Below, one piece after another: positions 1 through 12,304 of a stretch of DNA of 64,000 nt. The position numbers and the translations under genes are program-made. Position 1 is the stretch's first letter, and every line of letters starts with the position of its first letter. Source of the stretch: Macrotrachela quadricornifera. Taxonomy: Eukaryota > Rotifera > Eurotatoria > Philodinida > Philodinidae. The stretch spans positions 907,321-971,320 of the forward strand of contig JAJEKB010021225.1 of assembly GCA_022393335.1 (NCBI GenBank). Direction: 5' to 3'. Under the pieces are notes generated by a model. It did not search any database and was not told the origin of the DNA. It saw nothing but the letters and a program-made list of their open reading frames with translations.

Positions 1-439
1 GGGGGGAGCCGCAAAACTTCGACTTAAAACTTACACTCACATTTTTCATATGTGAGTTCTACAAAAAATAGCTGTAAAGATGTTATACTGGTGTAGTGAA
101 ATAATTAACATAAATTTCCATATCATGTACTGTTGTAAAATGGGGTTGTTTTTGTAACTTTCTAATTAAAAGAGATCCTAATGAATTTAAATGACAAAAT
201 TTTGATCAATTTATAGTATATTTTCAATTTCTGATGTTATCTTTAGACGTTGGTTTTTGGTCAAATTTTTTATAGTAATGAGCTGTAAGAAAATGCTAAA
301 AAAGAAACACTATATTTAATAAGAGATTGATTTATTAGTCAAAAGATCGTATGACTCAGCACAGCTTGAGATTCCTATTGTTAGTTCGGAACTCCTAAAT
401 ATGGTTGATATATATATGAGTATCATTTCCCAATATAGG

Positions 440-690
440 AATCAGCGGGAACAGTACGGAAAATGGTGATTATGGAACCGGACATATACGGCAAGTTCCG
501 AAAATACGGATCCGGGCGGAAAGTCACCAGATTTTTTCCGCCAGCTTTCCCGGCCGTTTCCGGGCGGATATGGCAGGAAAGTGAGCGGAAAACTCCGGCA
601 ACTTCCGGTGCGGAATACTGCTTCCCTGATCCGGTGATTTTCGATGAATTCCGGCCGGATCCGGCCCGTACGCTTCGACCTGGGTGTTCA
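440..690. repeat. CCG-rich short repeat (MITE-like)
   Basis: A GC-rich island in otherwise AT-rich DNA, packed with CCGG, TTCCG and CCGGC motifs. Its right edge reads GACCTGGGTGT, which in reverse complement resembles the ACCCAGRTC ends of the elements at 53521-53733 and 54116. A 76-codon open frame lies inside but shows no protein-like character. I read this as one copy of a small repeat family. The left edge is not clear. Confidence 0.45.
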
Positions 691-1869
691 TAAAATTTTA
701 TGTATTGAGCGATAGAAGTGGATTTGTGCTGTAATTTCAGTTAGTATATATAGATGTTTGTGGAATATAGATACATTTTCGGTGACATAAACACAAGGTA
801 TCTCATCGTACCAAGGATGAAGGTTATGCGAAGTTAGACAGTAAGAGATTTATTACAAGGTAAGAATTGATATAATGGTAAAATTTCAAGAATTCCAATA
901 GTTCTGAAAGTTCCTTAGGTTCTGTTTAATTGTGATTAATAACTACTTATCTTTTTATTGATATTCGGAATTCAATATGTCTATCAATATGCTTTACAAA
1001 ATAAATGATGTAAATCATAAATAATGAAAAAAAAATCAAAGCATTAAAAAAATGGTATAAGTTCAAGTTTTTCGCTACTTATTCTCTACCCATTGCTTGT
1101 TCAATTATTTCGAGACATTTCATTACTTTTTCATCATTATATCGTCGACCGATAACTTGTAATCCAATTGGTGCATTGGCATATGATTCCGGTGATTTAT
1201 AAAGTTGATAATTCTCATTATCTAATGCATTTCTTGGTTTATAATCAGTTTCTATTTGATCTTTCACAAGATCAACAGTTGTCACAGGAAAAACAGCAGC
1301 TGGATAATCGAGTAGATTCCATACCGATGCATAACCCCACCATTTAGCTGTTCCATGTTGAGGAGCTGCTGATGGACCAACAGGTGCAAGAATACAATCA
1401 ATAGAACAATTGAATAAAACTTCTCGTTCATTCCATGTTTTTGCATATAGAGCACGATAAATTTCTCTTTCTGAAATTAATTCATTCATTTCAGTCCAGT
1501 TTCTCTTTTTTACATTTGGCTGATTAAAAATCCAATTTGTTAATGGTAATGGTTGTTCATTTCCTTGTGCCATTATACTTCGTTCTTCTTCAGCTCCATT
1601 ACAATAATATAGTGCACTAATTATATCCCAACCAGAGGTCCGAATGGGCTGGGCTGGGCCTATGAATATTGGCCCATTGATTTTCGAGCTGTGACCCAAC
1701 CCACCCATGGTTTTTTTTCCAAAAGCAGCCCAGCCCAGCCCATGGGCTTAACCAAAAGATTGGCCCATGGGTACCCATGGGTGACCCATCCAGTTATATA
1801 TATTTTTTAATATGCTTGAACTGAGAATGATATTCAAAGTTATCAGTTATCATTGAGTATGCTGTTATT

Positions 1870-2543
1870 CAGGGCTGTCGCAACCTGTTGAAGACTGGAA
1901 GAGACGAATTTTTTTTTTGAAAATTTTTCGAAAACTTTTATAACTTTTCCGAATTCTAAAGAAACAAAATTTAGAAATTTATTGAAAGCATCTAAACTTT
2001 TTCAAAAATTTTTCGACGCTCCGAATGTTTTTGAAGATCTTATGAAGTTTTTCGAAGATTCTTTAGAATTTTTGAAAGTTTTTAGAGATTCTCAATGATT
2101 TTTGTAACTATTTGCAGATTTTTGAGGACTTTCCAAAATTCTTGTCGATTTTTGAAGGTTATTGAGGAAATTTTCAGGATTATTGATGATTTTTAGAAGG
2201 TTTTTGAAGGAAATTAGGAAATTTTTCGAAAATTCTGTAAAATTTTGAAGAGATTTTATTTTGTTTCGAAGCTTTTGGAGATTTGTAGAGAATTTTTTGA
2301 AAATTCTTTAAAATTTTTGAAGATTTTCGAAAATTCCTTTCACTCTTTGAAAATTTTTGAGGGGTTTTTGAAATTTGTGCAGGAACTTCACAGGATTATT
2401 GACGACTTTTGGAGATTTAAGAGAATTTTTCGAAAATTCTTTCAAGTTTCTGAAAAATTTGTACAAAATATGTAACAAAAAAATAAAATTTCTAAAAATT
2501 GGGTGGGATGACCTCCTCATCTTCCCCAGTCGCGACAGCCTTG
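1870..2543. mobile_element. Second hAT-like MITE nested in the first, 674 bp
   Basis: The ends read CAGGGCTGTCGCAAC on the left and, in reverse complement, CAAGGCTGTCGCGAC on the right. The flanks 1862-1869 (CTGTTATT) and 2544-2551 (TTTTTATT) agree at 6 of 8 bases, consistent with an aged 8-bp target duplication. The interior is low-complexity TTTTTGAA/GATTTTCGAAAATTC repeats and codes for nothing convincing. Confidence 0.65.
1905..2480. repeat. Degenerate short tandem repeats filling the nested MITE
   Basis: Many irregular copies of words such as TTTTTGAAG, GATTTTTGAGG and CGAAAATTCTTT follow each other for about 570 bp. The short open frames here on both strands are rich in Phe, Lys, Glu and Ile and are by-products of the repeat. 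Confidence 0.6.
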
Positions 2544-4038
2544 TTTTTATTTCATAAAGTTCAACAAAATATGTTTTACATGATAATAAAAGCATGAAAA
2601 AACTAACAAGCGAAAATAAAACAAAAAAACTTAGAAAAATGGCAATGCTTTTCGTAAAATAAATTATAGAAGAATAAATAAAAAAAAGGGCAACAACAAT
2701 AGCACTTGTTCTATTACATAATAAATACTACATGTAATCAGTCACAGGTAAAAAATAAGCATGAGACTATATAAAACACTATATTTTATTTATTAAAAAT
2801 CTGGCCCATGGGTTGACAATGGCCCATGGGCCGAAGGTTACGACCCATGGGCACCCATAAAAAATTCAGGCCAGCCCAGCCCATGCATGGTTTTTATTTT
2901 TTTAATTTTCGGCCCATGGGCTGGGCTGGGTTTGGCCCAGCCCATTCGGACCTCTGATCCCAACTTTTTTAATGATCAATTGGTTGCCAATCTATCATTC
3001 GAAATCCAGATTTTTTTAAAAGTTCTACTGTTTCATGAAGAGCTCGAGTAATAGGTGGATGAGGATGTACAACTTCATCATCCCACATAACAGCAATTGT
3101 TAAGTTTTTTGAATTTAAACTAATCAATCTCCAAGGAATGGGCACAAGAGATGGATCTCTTAGTCATGGTTCCGAATCGAGTATTGTTTTCATAAATAAA
3201 TTAATATCTTCTCTTGTTCGAGTAAGTGGACCAATTACAGCAACAATACTTTCTTTTCCTATTTGAGCTGTCGTTAAACCTTGTAGTGGTATTCGAAAAG
3301 TAGTTGGTTTCAATCCATAAATTCCATTATTAGCAGCTGGAGAACGTATACTTCCACCGACATCACCTCCTATACCCATTGGACTAGCTTTAAGACCAAT
3401 AAGTGCGCCCTCACCACCACTGCTTCCCCCTGAAGTTAAATTTCGATTAAATGGATTTGTAGAAGTACCATACATAGGACTGCTACATTCTAAATGCATG
3501 AGACTTTGTGGTTGAGCAGTACGAACATAGAAGATAGCACCTGCTTCATACAAAATCTTTACAATGAGACCATCATCTTCATTAATATTGTCAATCCATT
3601 TTACCCATCCTGCACTATTTCGTCGTCCTCGTATGGCTATCACATCTTTGACAGAAATCGGCAAACCATGAAGTGGTCCAATAGGTCCACCTCGTCTATT
3701 AAATTCTTCATCTAAATATTTAGCTCGATGTAATGCTTCTTCATTAAAAAATTCTGTAACACAATTAGTCAATTGATGAGCAATACCAGCTCGCTTAAGA
3801 TAAGCTTTAATGACTTGTTCAGCTGTTAGATCACCACGAGTCAATTGAGCAATGAGCTGAGTAGCTGAATAATTTTCAGTAATAGTAATTTCATCATTTG
3901 ATAAAAGACCACATTGACGTGGAATATCAGTCACATTAAGAACAGATGTATCAGGAAGTAAATGTCCAAGTAAACTGTCTTTATAGGAATAGATGCATCT
4001 CGAATTTCACGTATTTGTTGAATAGTTAAAGCTGACAT

Positions 4039-5763
4039 ATATGCAATTAATATTACCCTCAACGAATGTAAAAATGATAAAATAAATGCAATGAATTTGA
4101 TGTGAAAAATGTTTATGTAAAATATCTATTGTTGCATTTGATTGTCTTCATATCTCAAGTTACATTTCTTATCTTTGCAAGGCATGTTAATTAAAAAGGA
4201 AAAAAGCATTTTAGTTTATCCCATTGAAAGTCACATATCTTTATCAGTTTCATTATACTCATACAAAATACATAAAAGGAATAATCTTTAACAGACGATA
4301 GTTGCTTTTATGATCACAAGAGAAAAAATTGCTGATATTTATATCTGCATTTTGAGCAGAGTAATTTATATCTTTTTCATTACTATTATACTGTTTATTT
4401 CCCTTATTACTATTCACTCGTTATTTATTTTGGTTTTTATTTTTCTAGCATTTAAATCAACAGATAAATATGCTTGTCATACGCAACCATTTAATTTGTC
4501 AATAAGCAACAACGCGTTCATATGAATCGCGATAAACTCGGACGCATTAATATTAATTATGTCCTGTGTTAATTAAATATTAACTACCGTTTTATCTAAT
4601 AAATTCATGATTTTTCTCTAGTATCACTAAATAATATTTATGCAGTGAAAGATGGTCTTATATAGATGACAATCAAACGATCATTCCATACTTGAGGATC
4701 AGAGTGTCTTACTATAACATATATCTTCACTCTTCTGCTCTTTTATCTCGACTGACCTTTATGTAGAAGAGAAATAATTCTTGCCTTATAATCAAATTTC
4801 ATAACAATAAGATATTTAATGATTTCGTTCGATGCACAATTAAATATAAAAGAACATTGATGTATCAAAACGTACAAAAAAATAATTTGCACTCTAATTA
4901 AAAATTCATAATGATAAATATATATATAGATAGAAATAGATTTCAACATGAGAAAATTTGAATCGAGAAGAAAAAAAATAGATTAATCAGATTTTGATAA
5001 CCTATTGAAAAGTAACAAACAGTTGGACAAGATAAGCAATCAATGTTGTAAAGATGGTATCAAGAGTAAAACTAAACTTTATTTATTTATTAAACATGTT
5101 AAAATATTGCGTTTTTTCTCTTTAAAATAAATGAATATGCGATTTAAATCAACATACAATCAAATGTTTGGAATTCATATTTAGGCTTGAAAAATTATAA
5201 AACCTCATCTATTTGTTGGTTAACATTTATTCAACATGTTACAAAATATCGAATAAGAAGCGTAAGAATATTTATTAAGAATTTGGCATAATAGTTCTTT
5301 TGTTAATTCTAATATTGTGAAAAAAGACACAGAATATATTTAAGCTTATGCAAAGATTGTTTAAGGAAGAAAACTCAATGGAAAATTCAATTTGAAAATA
5401 TTGCATACAAACATAGAATATGGAAAGAAAATGCACTTATTCAACAACAAGCATCATCTCAAAATTGACTCTTGTTACTTTATTATTGTTCGATGTTGAA
5501 GAACAATGATCGATATCTTTAGGATTAAGTTGAATAAATAATGAAATTTTACGAATTAACTTTCGTATCGAACTGTTGAAACATCTTGTAGAATAGTTTT
5601 TAGATGAACTCAATAAAGTTGATAGAATTTGGAATCACGTAGACATGAGTGGCATTCCTGAGAGATGCTGATGAGCGACTTGTCGTTCCTTTATGTTAAT
5701 TAAGCTTTTGAAAATTATAAAATATACAAGATTTATTCAGATCGAGATGATTATAGTGTCACA
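4039..5763. other. Intergenic, no gene seen
   Basis: AT-rich DNA between the pseudogene start and the next inverted-repeat element. The open frames are short and low-complexity. I see no RNA gene or clear repeat. Confidence 0.6.
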
Positions 5764-7012
5764 TATAGGGTGGTCCAGAAGTCCTGTCTCAATTTGGATA
5801 ATTAGTTTTTTTTCTGTTAAGACAAATACTTGAAAATTTGGTTCTATGCTAAAAAGATGCAGTAAATGACGCTACAAAATAGCCTTTGATCGATCTTTCA
5901 TAATTTCTATAGTAAGAAAATATAAGCATAGAAATATACCTCACAAACTAAAGAAAAATTAACTATGGATTTTTTTCGTGTGATGTTGCGTGCAATTATA
6001 GTCCCGTAACTTCATCAAAACAAAAGAGGTTTTGATCGGGTTTGTTTTATTTAGATCAGCAATGATTACTCTTCTGTATCTAACGACAAAACCAAACATC
6101 GATTACATTTTTTCTTTCTTATTGGAACGTATTATCATAAACGGAGATCTTCGATTTTTAAAACTTTATTCTCGAGTGCACAATCTACTTTAAAAATTTT
6201 TTTACCGGCCATGAAAAGAGTGCACTTGAAAGTACTAAACACAAAAGGAGTTCTCACTTTTGCTAAGGTTTTCTATGAAAATAATAGGCAAACAAAAAAG
6301 TCCGTGTCGGAAAAATACCATCTTTACAATATTTTCATATTTTTCGCATCGTATAGTATTTGGTTACGTGTTTTGATTGAAGATCTGAAATTATAGTTTA
6401 GGTAGTATTTTGTAGAAAATTTCATGCCGCTTCTATTTAAAAAAGCATTTGTTCTAGGGAACTTAAAGAACAAGAGTTCATGCAAAAGTATTGGGATCGG
6501 ATTCATTGTTAATTTTTCTTTTTTGTGATGTACATTTCTATGATTATAACTTTCTTACTATAGAAATTATGGAAGATCGATCATAGGCTATTTTGTAGAG
6601 CGTTGTTTATTGTGCCCTTTTATCATAGAACTAAATTTTTAAATGTATGTTTTAATATAAAAAAATAAACTATCCAAATTGAGACAGGACTTTTGAATGT
6701 TAGCGATGACTCAAGTCATCACTCTCTTTTGTGCGCGTGTTATTAAGCATATGATCTAGGATCACATTTTTCTTTCTCTTTTTTTTATTGATTCATGATG
6801 CATTGTGCCAAAAATGTGATCATGTGTCATATTTTTTCTCTTTTTTTTTATATATACGCCATTCTTTTTCTTGTTGAAGAAAGAGTTTCTTTTGATTTTG
6901 TTGCTCAAATGCGATTTTTTTCCTTCGAAAATAAAGTCTACGATACACACACACTCACTCTTGTCCTCTCTCTTAACCCTACAGACAGGCTTACACTGGA
7001 CCACCCTTTATA
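5764..7012. mobile_element. Long-inverted-repeat (Tc1/mariner-type) non-autonomous element
   Basis: The left end TATAGGGTGGTCCAG (from about 5764) matches the right end in reverse complement (TATAAAGGGTGGTCCAG, ending at 7012); flanking TA dinucleotides fit Tc1/mariner integration. The inverted repeat continues inward for about 150 bp: AGTCCTGTCTCAATTTGGAT near 5780 pairs with ATCCAAATTGAGACAGGACT near 6676-6696, and a block around GATCGATCTTTCATAATTTC (5892) pairs with one near 6563-6595. No transposase is present. The superfamily call is from the ends only. Confidence 0.7.
6700..6998. mobile_element. Probable 0.3 kb insertion splitting the right inverted repeat
   Basis: The left terminal repeat runs without a break from GGTCCAG into AAGTCCTGTC. 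On the right the matching parts are separated by about 300 bp, between GACAGGACTTTTG (ending near 6699) and GGACCACCC (from about 6999). The extra DNA therefore looks like a later insertion into the right arm. I could not define its own ends. Confidence 0.45.
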
Positions 7013-7601
7013 TTGACGACTTATCTAACAATCGTTCTCAAAATGAATAGAATGGGATGAAGTGAAAGTCAAAACTAATCATAGCGACGAGTGTTAATTG
7101 TACATTAAAATAAAATGACAATTTAACAGTCATCATGCTTAGAATGTCAGAGAAAACTGCTACTATAGATTGTTCTCTTTGGTATTTATGTATTTCCGTT
7201 TTCCTGCCTTCGCACGTTAATTACAAAGTAACGTTTATTATGTACAGAACGAAAAAGAATTGGATGAATAACGTAATATCTTATCATCGTTTGCCTATTA
7301 TTTTTTGATGAAAGAGAGACAACATGCGTATCTTTCTCTATTTATCATGCATCAGTGCTCACTACAATAAAAGAAAAAGAAAAATCCGTACTTATCATAC
7401 TTTTATTTAGTTGTTTGTATTTGTTTAGATTCACGAGCAGTGCATCCTATCATACCTCTTCAACTCCAATCATTTTCAAGCAATATTCTAACGGTAGCTA
7501 CTTCTATCACTATATTATTCATAATGCATGCTGTTCGCTTGATATTTATTCATACTAATATTTATCGTCAACATTAAAACTGTAATATGAAATTTCATAC
7601 A

Positions 7602-8177
7602 TGTAGAACTCGAAAACTCTACTCGAGTATTCAATTATTCGACTATTGACAGTTTTAAGGGAGCAGCATGCGAAATCACGCAGCATCAGATGAGGGAGTC
7701 CAACATCACAGGCTCAAGTGAGGATGAGACGAGTCCATTGGGGAAGTTAGTGCGAAATCTCACATGACTAGGGCAGGGTGAGGAGCAACCATTTAAAGGC
7801 GAACTAACTCCATGGGCTGAGAGCGGAAAACTTTGAGAGAGGGTCTATCAAAGTGAGGGCTTCAGAGGTCGTAAGGAATGCGAAACCTCATTGAACGCAA
7901 AAGAGCTGAGAGGACAGCCCTCTGACATGCTGGGTAATCCGATACAGTCTAATAATGATGTGCGCACAAGTTTTCTGAGAGAGGAGAACCAATTTCCACA
8001 GAATTACGTGATTGAGAGCATAATTTCTCTTGGAGGTGAACAAAATCTTACAGTACTGGAATATTAAAATTGTCAATAGTTGAATAGTTGAATAGTCGCA
8101 AAATCGAGTACTCGTTTACTAAAAATTCAAACCTCGAGTAAAATTTTAATACTCGAAACGAATTAATGAGTTCTACA
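7602..8177. mobile_element. Inverted-repeat element with GC-richer core, 576 bp
   Basis: The ends pair as TGTAGAACTC (7602) and GAGTTCTACA (ending 8177). Further in, ACTCGAGTATTCAATTATTC...CTATTGACAGTTTTA (7621-7658) pairs with the reverse complement of 8064-8120, the right arm being longer because of repeated GTTGAATA words. The core 7659-8063 is clearly more GC-rich than its surroundings and contains three degenerate repeats starting GCGAAATCAC, GCGAAATCTC and GCGAAACCTC. No coding potential and no clear target duplication. Confidence 0.55.
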
Positions 8178-11038
8178 CTACTGCTTTCTGTAATGATTCC
8201 GATTCTCAGATTAAACCGATTCTACTTCGAACCTGAATTTAAAGATTGTCGTCCTTATGTATAATTGTTGTCGGCATTGTACGATTTCCTCAAAATTTTC
8301 TACCATAGACACCATATCACTCTCTGGAAGCATATGTTATGATGAAAATCAGATGATCTTTTCTCACATGCACATAAAAAGAAGCTAATAAGGTAATTGA
8401 GAACTTTTAACTGCTTTAAAGCAACATTAATTACGTTTAGACACGATATTTCTTATTGTAGTAATCTATTGAGACAGGAGAATGACGAAAAGTTTGATTA
8501 AAGTTTTAGTACGAAGTCATGGACAAACTTCGTTCTGATGGTATTTCATTTAAGCATAGGAAACGCGTTCAAAATGCATTTTAATTTCCTTAAAGATATT
8601 AAAACTGTCAGAACACTTATATGTTTTATGTCTGATTAGATCTTTCTTTTTATATTATTGGTAAATCAAGTATTCAAACTCTTCATGTACTTTTACATAT
8701 ACACATAATTAAAAGGGCCTTGATGAATCCATGATGAAAATCGTAAAGTCGTCATAAGAGTGGAAGAAAGAATGCATGAATACATAAGAAACCATTTTTA
8801 TTGATCAGCACATTCTTCGTACTCAAACACGTAGAGTCATATATCAATACTAATGTTCTGATACTAAATTCACTGAATTATAAATAAACTTACAAACTTT
8901 CATATTATTAACAAAATGATTTCTTTTATTCATTTTAAAGTCAATTCGTGCTTGGTCAAAAATCACATTGTAGAAATGAAGCTCATCGAAGTTCGATAAT
9001 CCGTCTTTCAATAACCTAAATTTCGACTATCTATCATTTTGATAACAGAAGCTACAAGCAATATTTTAACATGCTATTTGACATACTTTTCTATATATTT
9101 AATATAATCAGAAAGAGATCGAACAGGATTATTGTCGAAAGAAATTCGATGATTTCTATTCTCATGATTTTCATATCAATACTAAAAATGAGCAAGAAGA
9201 ATCAATTTGAAATGCCCATAGAATTTAATATCAGAATATCAGTGTTGGTATGTTTGATTATGAAAAATCTTACTCAGACTCGAGAAACAGTACCACAAAT
9301 CGTTTAAAACAGTGAAAACTGATGCCCTTTTGTCGTCATGATCTGTGATTCTAGAATATGGCGAAAATAGTTAGCACAATGATGTTCATTTTCTAGGGAA
9401 GAAATGTCTTATAAAATGAAATAACATAATAATACTCCATGTTGGATAATATAACAATGTAGCTTTTATCTACTCCATTGATTGTCTGCTCTTTCTTTTC
9501 ATTCTATTTCAATATCAAATTTAACGAAACGAAAGATCTTGCAGAAACAAGAGACATGAATTCTGAAGATATTTTCAAGAAAATTGCGACAGTTGACATT
9601 ATGGTCTTGTCAATTTACACTCAATGACCTAAGTGATATAATGCTATAAAGCTAGGCAAGACTTGCACCTCATACATCACAATGTATCCGTGTTTTGTAA
9701 CTCGTGAGAAAAAAACACTATTTGTTTCAGCAATTCTAGCTCTTAAAAGATATTGGAATAATATGTTGTGAATAAAAGAGAAAAGACAAAAATTTGATTT
9801 TCAGTGTGTAGATGATAATATTATTAAGTTAGTAGAAAATGAGTCGTCTGCATCAGACGAATTAGTATTGTTGACTTTGCTGTATATTTTCTTAGATCAT
9901 ATTTATAGATAATATATAGAATCATTAACTCTATAGGAGTGAGTCTTTGGTAATCAGAGCAATGAAATCGAGTTAAATAACGAACTAGGATAGTGCATCT
10001 TTTTTTATATACTTCCACAAACGTGATAATAACGAGCCAAAGTATAGATTGCCTCTCATTTCTTATAAGATTCTTCGAAAATCTTAGTTTTTACCCATGG
10101 TAAGACTGGTAGTCCTTTAAATTTGATGCTAGAATAGACTGACAAGAAAGGATAAATCAAAATACGCATATGGTTGTAGTTTGAATGTGGGTGGAAAATT
10201 CTATCATTAGACTATAGAGATCTGAGTCAATCAATACATTAGAAAAAAAGATTTACAACAACTAATGAAGGTAAAAATCCTATTTTTCTCAAATAAATAT
10301 GATTCGTAGTAGGAATATTGAGTTCTATCATAACTATATTAGAGAACAAAGACAAGAAAGCAAGAACTATGTTTGAATACGTGAGACAAGGGCTAGACGA
10401 GTGAAAATCGATTTTTCGTATATTGAACTTTTGATAAATGAAAGAGCATTAAAAACAAACTATGATTACCATCCAAATGTAATTTATGCAAACCACCAGG
10501 GAACAAAAAATGAAACTACAGCGTCACTTTTGAGGTTTTAAGATGTTGGAAACTTTGATTTTCGAATTTTTCTTGAATATTAAGTCTATCAGTTAGTGTA
10601 ATCTTATATGCGCTTTCAATCAGATGTTGCACAATATTTACTGAAAATATTTGATGTTGAAAAGGTAAAAGTAGTACAAATGGAGATTTTTCAGATCATT
10701 TTAATAAATTTTACTTGCAAAAATTTTTTGATATATTAATATGGTTGATCCAGCACAACAAATATTTTTGATTAGTACAATTTCTCCTGTTATCAGGTCA
10801 TAGGATAGATCTATTTAAAAAGCGATTGTTAACTAATTAACCTTGAAACATTATCGAATAGTTGATTAGTCAAACTATTTGCAAATATTTATTTAAGCAG
10901 ATAAGAATAATTGTTATGAAATAATTCTATGGTGTAGTTTATTGTATAGAAAAAGAAAGAATGTGCTAATTTCTATATATAGATTGAAAAAGAATTAACT
11001 AAACTTAATCATTGTCCTGTTCCCTACCAAAGAAAACA
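8178..11038. other. Intergenic, no gene seen
   Basis: AT-rich sequence with only short open frames. It holds the upstream region of the first ART/TPR gene; an in-frame TAA at 11006-11008 closes that gene's frame upstream. Confidence 0.6.
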
Positions 11039-12304
11039 ATGGGTGCACGTTTATCATCAGTATCCAAGACTCCAGAAAATTCATCGTTACCACCAGATTT
11101 CAACGAGATGGTATTCCTTCGTATGTTGATTGAAGTATTGGTGCGTATGGATGATTCAGAAGAAGCAAAAAATGATTTATTGAAATTATGGGAAATAACT
11201 TATGCAGATGATGAAGTTGAAAAATCACATATAGAAGAATTTAAGAGAGACTTCATACCATCTCGTGCCATACAGTGGTACAAGAGAGAATGTGGATTGT
11301 ATAAACTACTTTGTCGAGCATTAAGATTAATGAATTTTCATAATATTGTAAGTCTTCGTATGATAATTAAATGTATTTATGAACAATTAAACGAAGAATA
11401 TCAACGATCTCGAAATAATTTAAATCAGAAAGACTCAGTGATTCATTTATATCAAGGAATAAGTATGGAAATCGATGAAATTGAAATATGGAGAGCACAA
11501 ATTGGCCAACTTCGTTCAACAAACACTATACCTAGTATATCCTTAGAACGAGATGTTGCATTAAAATTTGCTCAATCTGCATTAGAATCAAGTACTCGAG
11601 TGGGTGTACTCTTAGACATTGCTATTGATACAACACTGTCATTGTTACCATATGCTGAAGTATCACATTTCAGTGACTTTCCAGAGGTGAAAGAGGCCAT
11701 GTTGATGTTTGGTAGTATATATCAATTAAATGAAATCTTCTATAATACAGATGAAAATGTATGGATAGTTAAAATATCACTCTGTGGTGAAGATGATCCT
11801 CGTCTAGAAGATATGATTAATTATATAAAATATGAAATTAAAGAAACAACAGATTTAATAACATTAGCTGAATTATTTGTTAAAATGGGTGAATATGATG
11901 TAGCAATAGTTTATTACAATAAATATCAAGATCAATTATCCAATGATGGTGATAATAATCAAAATAAAATAAAACGTGCTTCTAAAGGACTTTCAGAATT
12001 ATATAATATTCAAGGAAATTATTTTATTGCTTTAAATAAGTATGAAGAAGCGTGTGAATGTTTCAGTGAACAATTAAAAATATGTCAAAAATTACCATTA
12101 AATCATCCACAGTATGGAAAATGTTATGAAAATATGGGTAATCTATATGAAATTGAAAAAAAGAACGAATTAGCCATAGAATATTATCAAAAAGCATTAA
12201 CTATATATCGTCGATCATTGCCAGCATATCATCCCGATATAACAAGAATTCAATATTGTATTGAACAATTAATGCCTGGTAAGTGTAGTTGTAAGTCAGG
12301 TTAA
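11039..12304 (+). CDS. ADP-ribosyltransferase-fold/TPR protein with degenerate active site
   Basis: A single-exon 421-residue protein. The ATG at 11039 is the first Met after an in-frame stop at 11006. It begins MGARLSSVSK, which fits an N-myristoylation signal (Gly2, Ser6). Residues 25-230 correspond to the ART region of the paralogue at 13498-16143, and about 285-415 hold TPR-like helical repeats (LAELFVKMGEYDVAIVYYNKY; CYENMGNLYEIEKKNELAIEYYQKAL). Mono-ADP-ribosyltransferases use an R-S-ExE set. Here the Arg of LYRG is Gln139 (LYQG), the STS segment reads SISLERD near 165-171, and only the second Glu of ExE is kept (VKE, Glu219). The conserved MFG after it remains. The reading frame is intact, so a catalytically dead scaffold or binding protein is more likely than a broken gene. 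It also lacks the N-terminal domain of its neighbour. Family assignment is strong; the inactive state is inferred. Confidence 0.82.
   Translation: MGARLSSVSKTPENSSLPPDFNEMVFLRMLIEVLVRMDDSEEAKNDLLKLWEITYADDEVEKSHIEEFKRDFIPSRAIQWYKRECGLYKLLCRALRLMNFHNIVSLRMIIKCIYEQLNEEYQRSRNNLNQKDSVIHLYQGISMEIDEIEIWRAQIGQLRSTNTIPSISLERDVALKFAQSALESSTRVGVLLDIAIDTTLSLLPYAEVSHFSDFPEVKEAMLMFGSIYQLNEIFYNTDENVWIVKISLCGEDDPRLEDMINYIKYEIKETTDLITLAELFVKMGEYDVAIVYYNKYQDQLSNDGDNNQNKIKRASKGLSELYNIQGNYFIALNKYEEACECFSEQLKICQKLPLNHPQYGKCYENMGNLYEIEKKNELAIEYYQKALTIYRRSLPAYHPDITRIQYCIEQLMPGKCSCKSG

Larger units (their letters stand above)
1633..2956. mobile_element. Non-autonomous hAT-like element, 1324 bp, inside the amidase pseudogene
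   Basis: Both ends read CAGAGGTCCGAATGGGC in inverted orientation and the element is flanked by a perfect 8-bp duplication ATCCCAAC (1625-1632 and 2957-2964). An 8-bp duplication and ends starting CAG are typical of the hAT superfamily. Subterminal DNA on both sides carries many copies of the palindrome CCCATGGG (for example near 1738, 1763, 1774 and 2805, 2823, 2845, 2915), the kind of clustered subterminal repeat that hAT transposases bind. There is no transposase frame; the interior is mostly a second inserted element. Confidence 0.88.
1079..4038 (-). pseudogene. Amidase-signature (fatty acid amide hydrolase/acetamidase-like) pseudogene
   Basis: Two reading-frame blocks (about 4038-2965 and 1624-1079) together give a nearly full amidase-signature hydrolase, a family that cleaves amides with a Ser-cisSer-Lys triad. 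The first block has the Lys motif PLHGLPISVKD and the serine-rich signature TSGGSSGGEGALIG followed by GGDVGGSIRSPAANNGIYGLKPT; the second holds the C-terminal half. Damage is visible: a frameshift near 3983-3990 after the start MSALTIQQIREIRDASIP; TGA at 3164-3166 where the frame resumes LRDPSLVPIPWR (probably an old Trp codon); TAA at 2969-2971; and a 1.3 kb transposon at 1633-2956. Joining across the transposon and one target copy keeps the frame (SWD then IISALYYCNGAEEE), so the insertion itself was clean. The signature residues survive, suggesting fairly recent loss. Family known; loss of function inferred. Confidence 0.85.

Noticed and set aside
463..693. 76-codon open frame in the CCG-rich island
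   Set aside because: It lies wholly within a repeat, has no homologue-like features, and the frame is open because stops are rare in GC-rich DNA.
1633..1708. N-terminal extension of the amidase C-terminal block into MGGLGHSSKINGPIFIGPAQP
   Set aside because: These residues are the translated end of the hAT element and not part of the enzyme.
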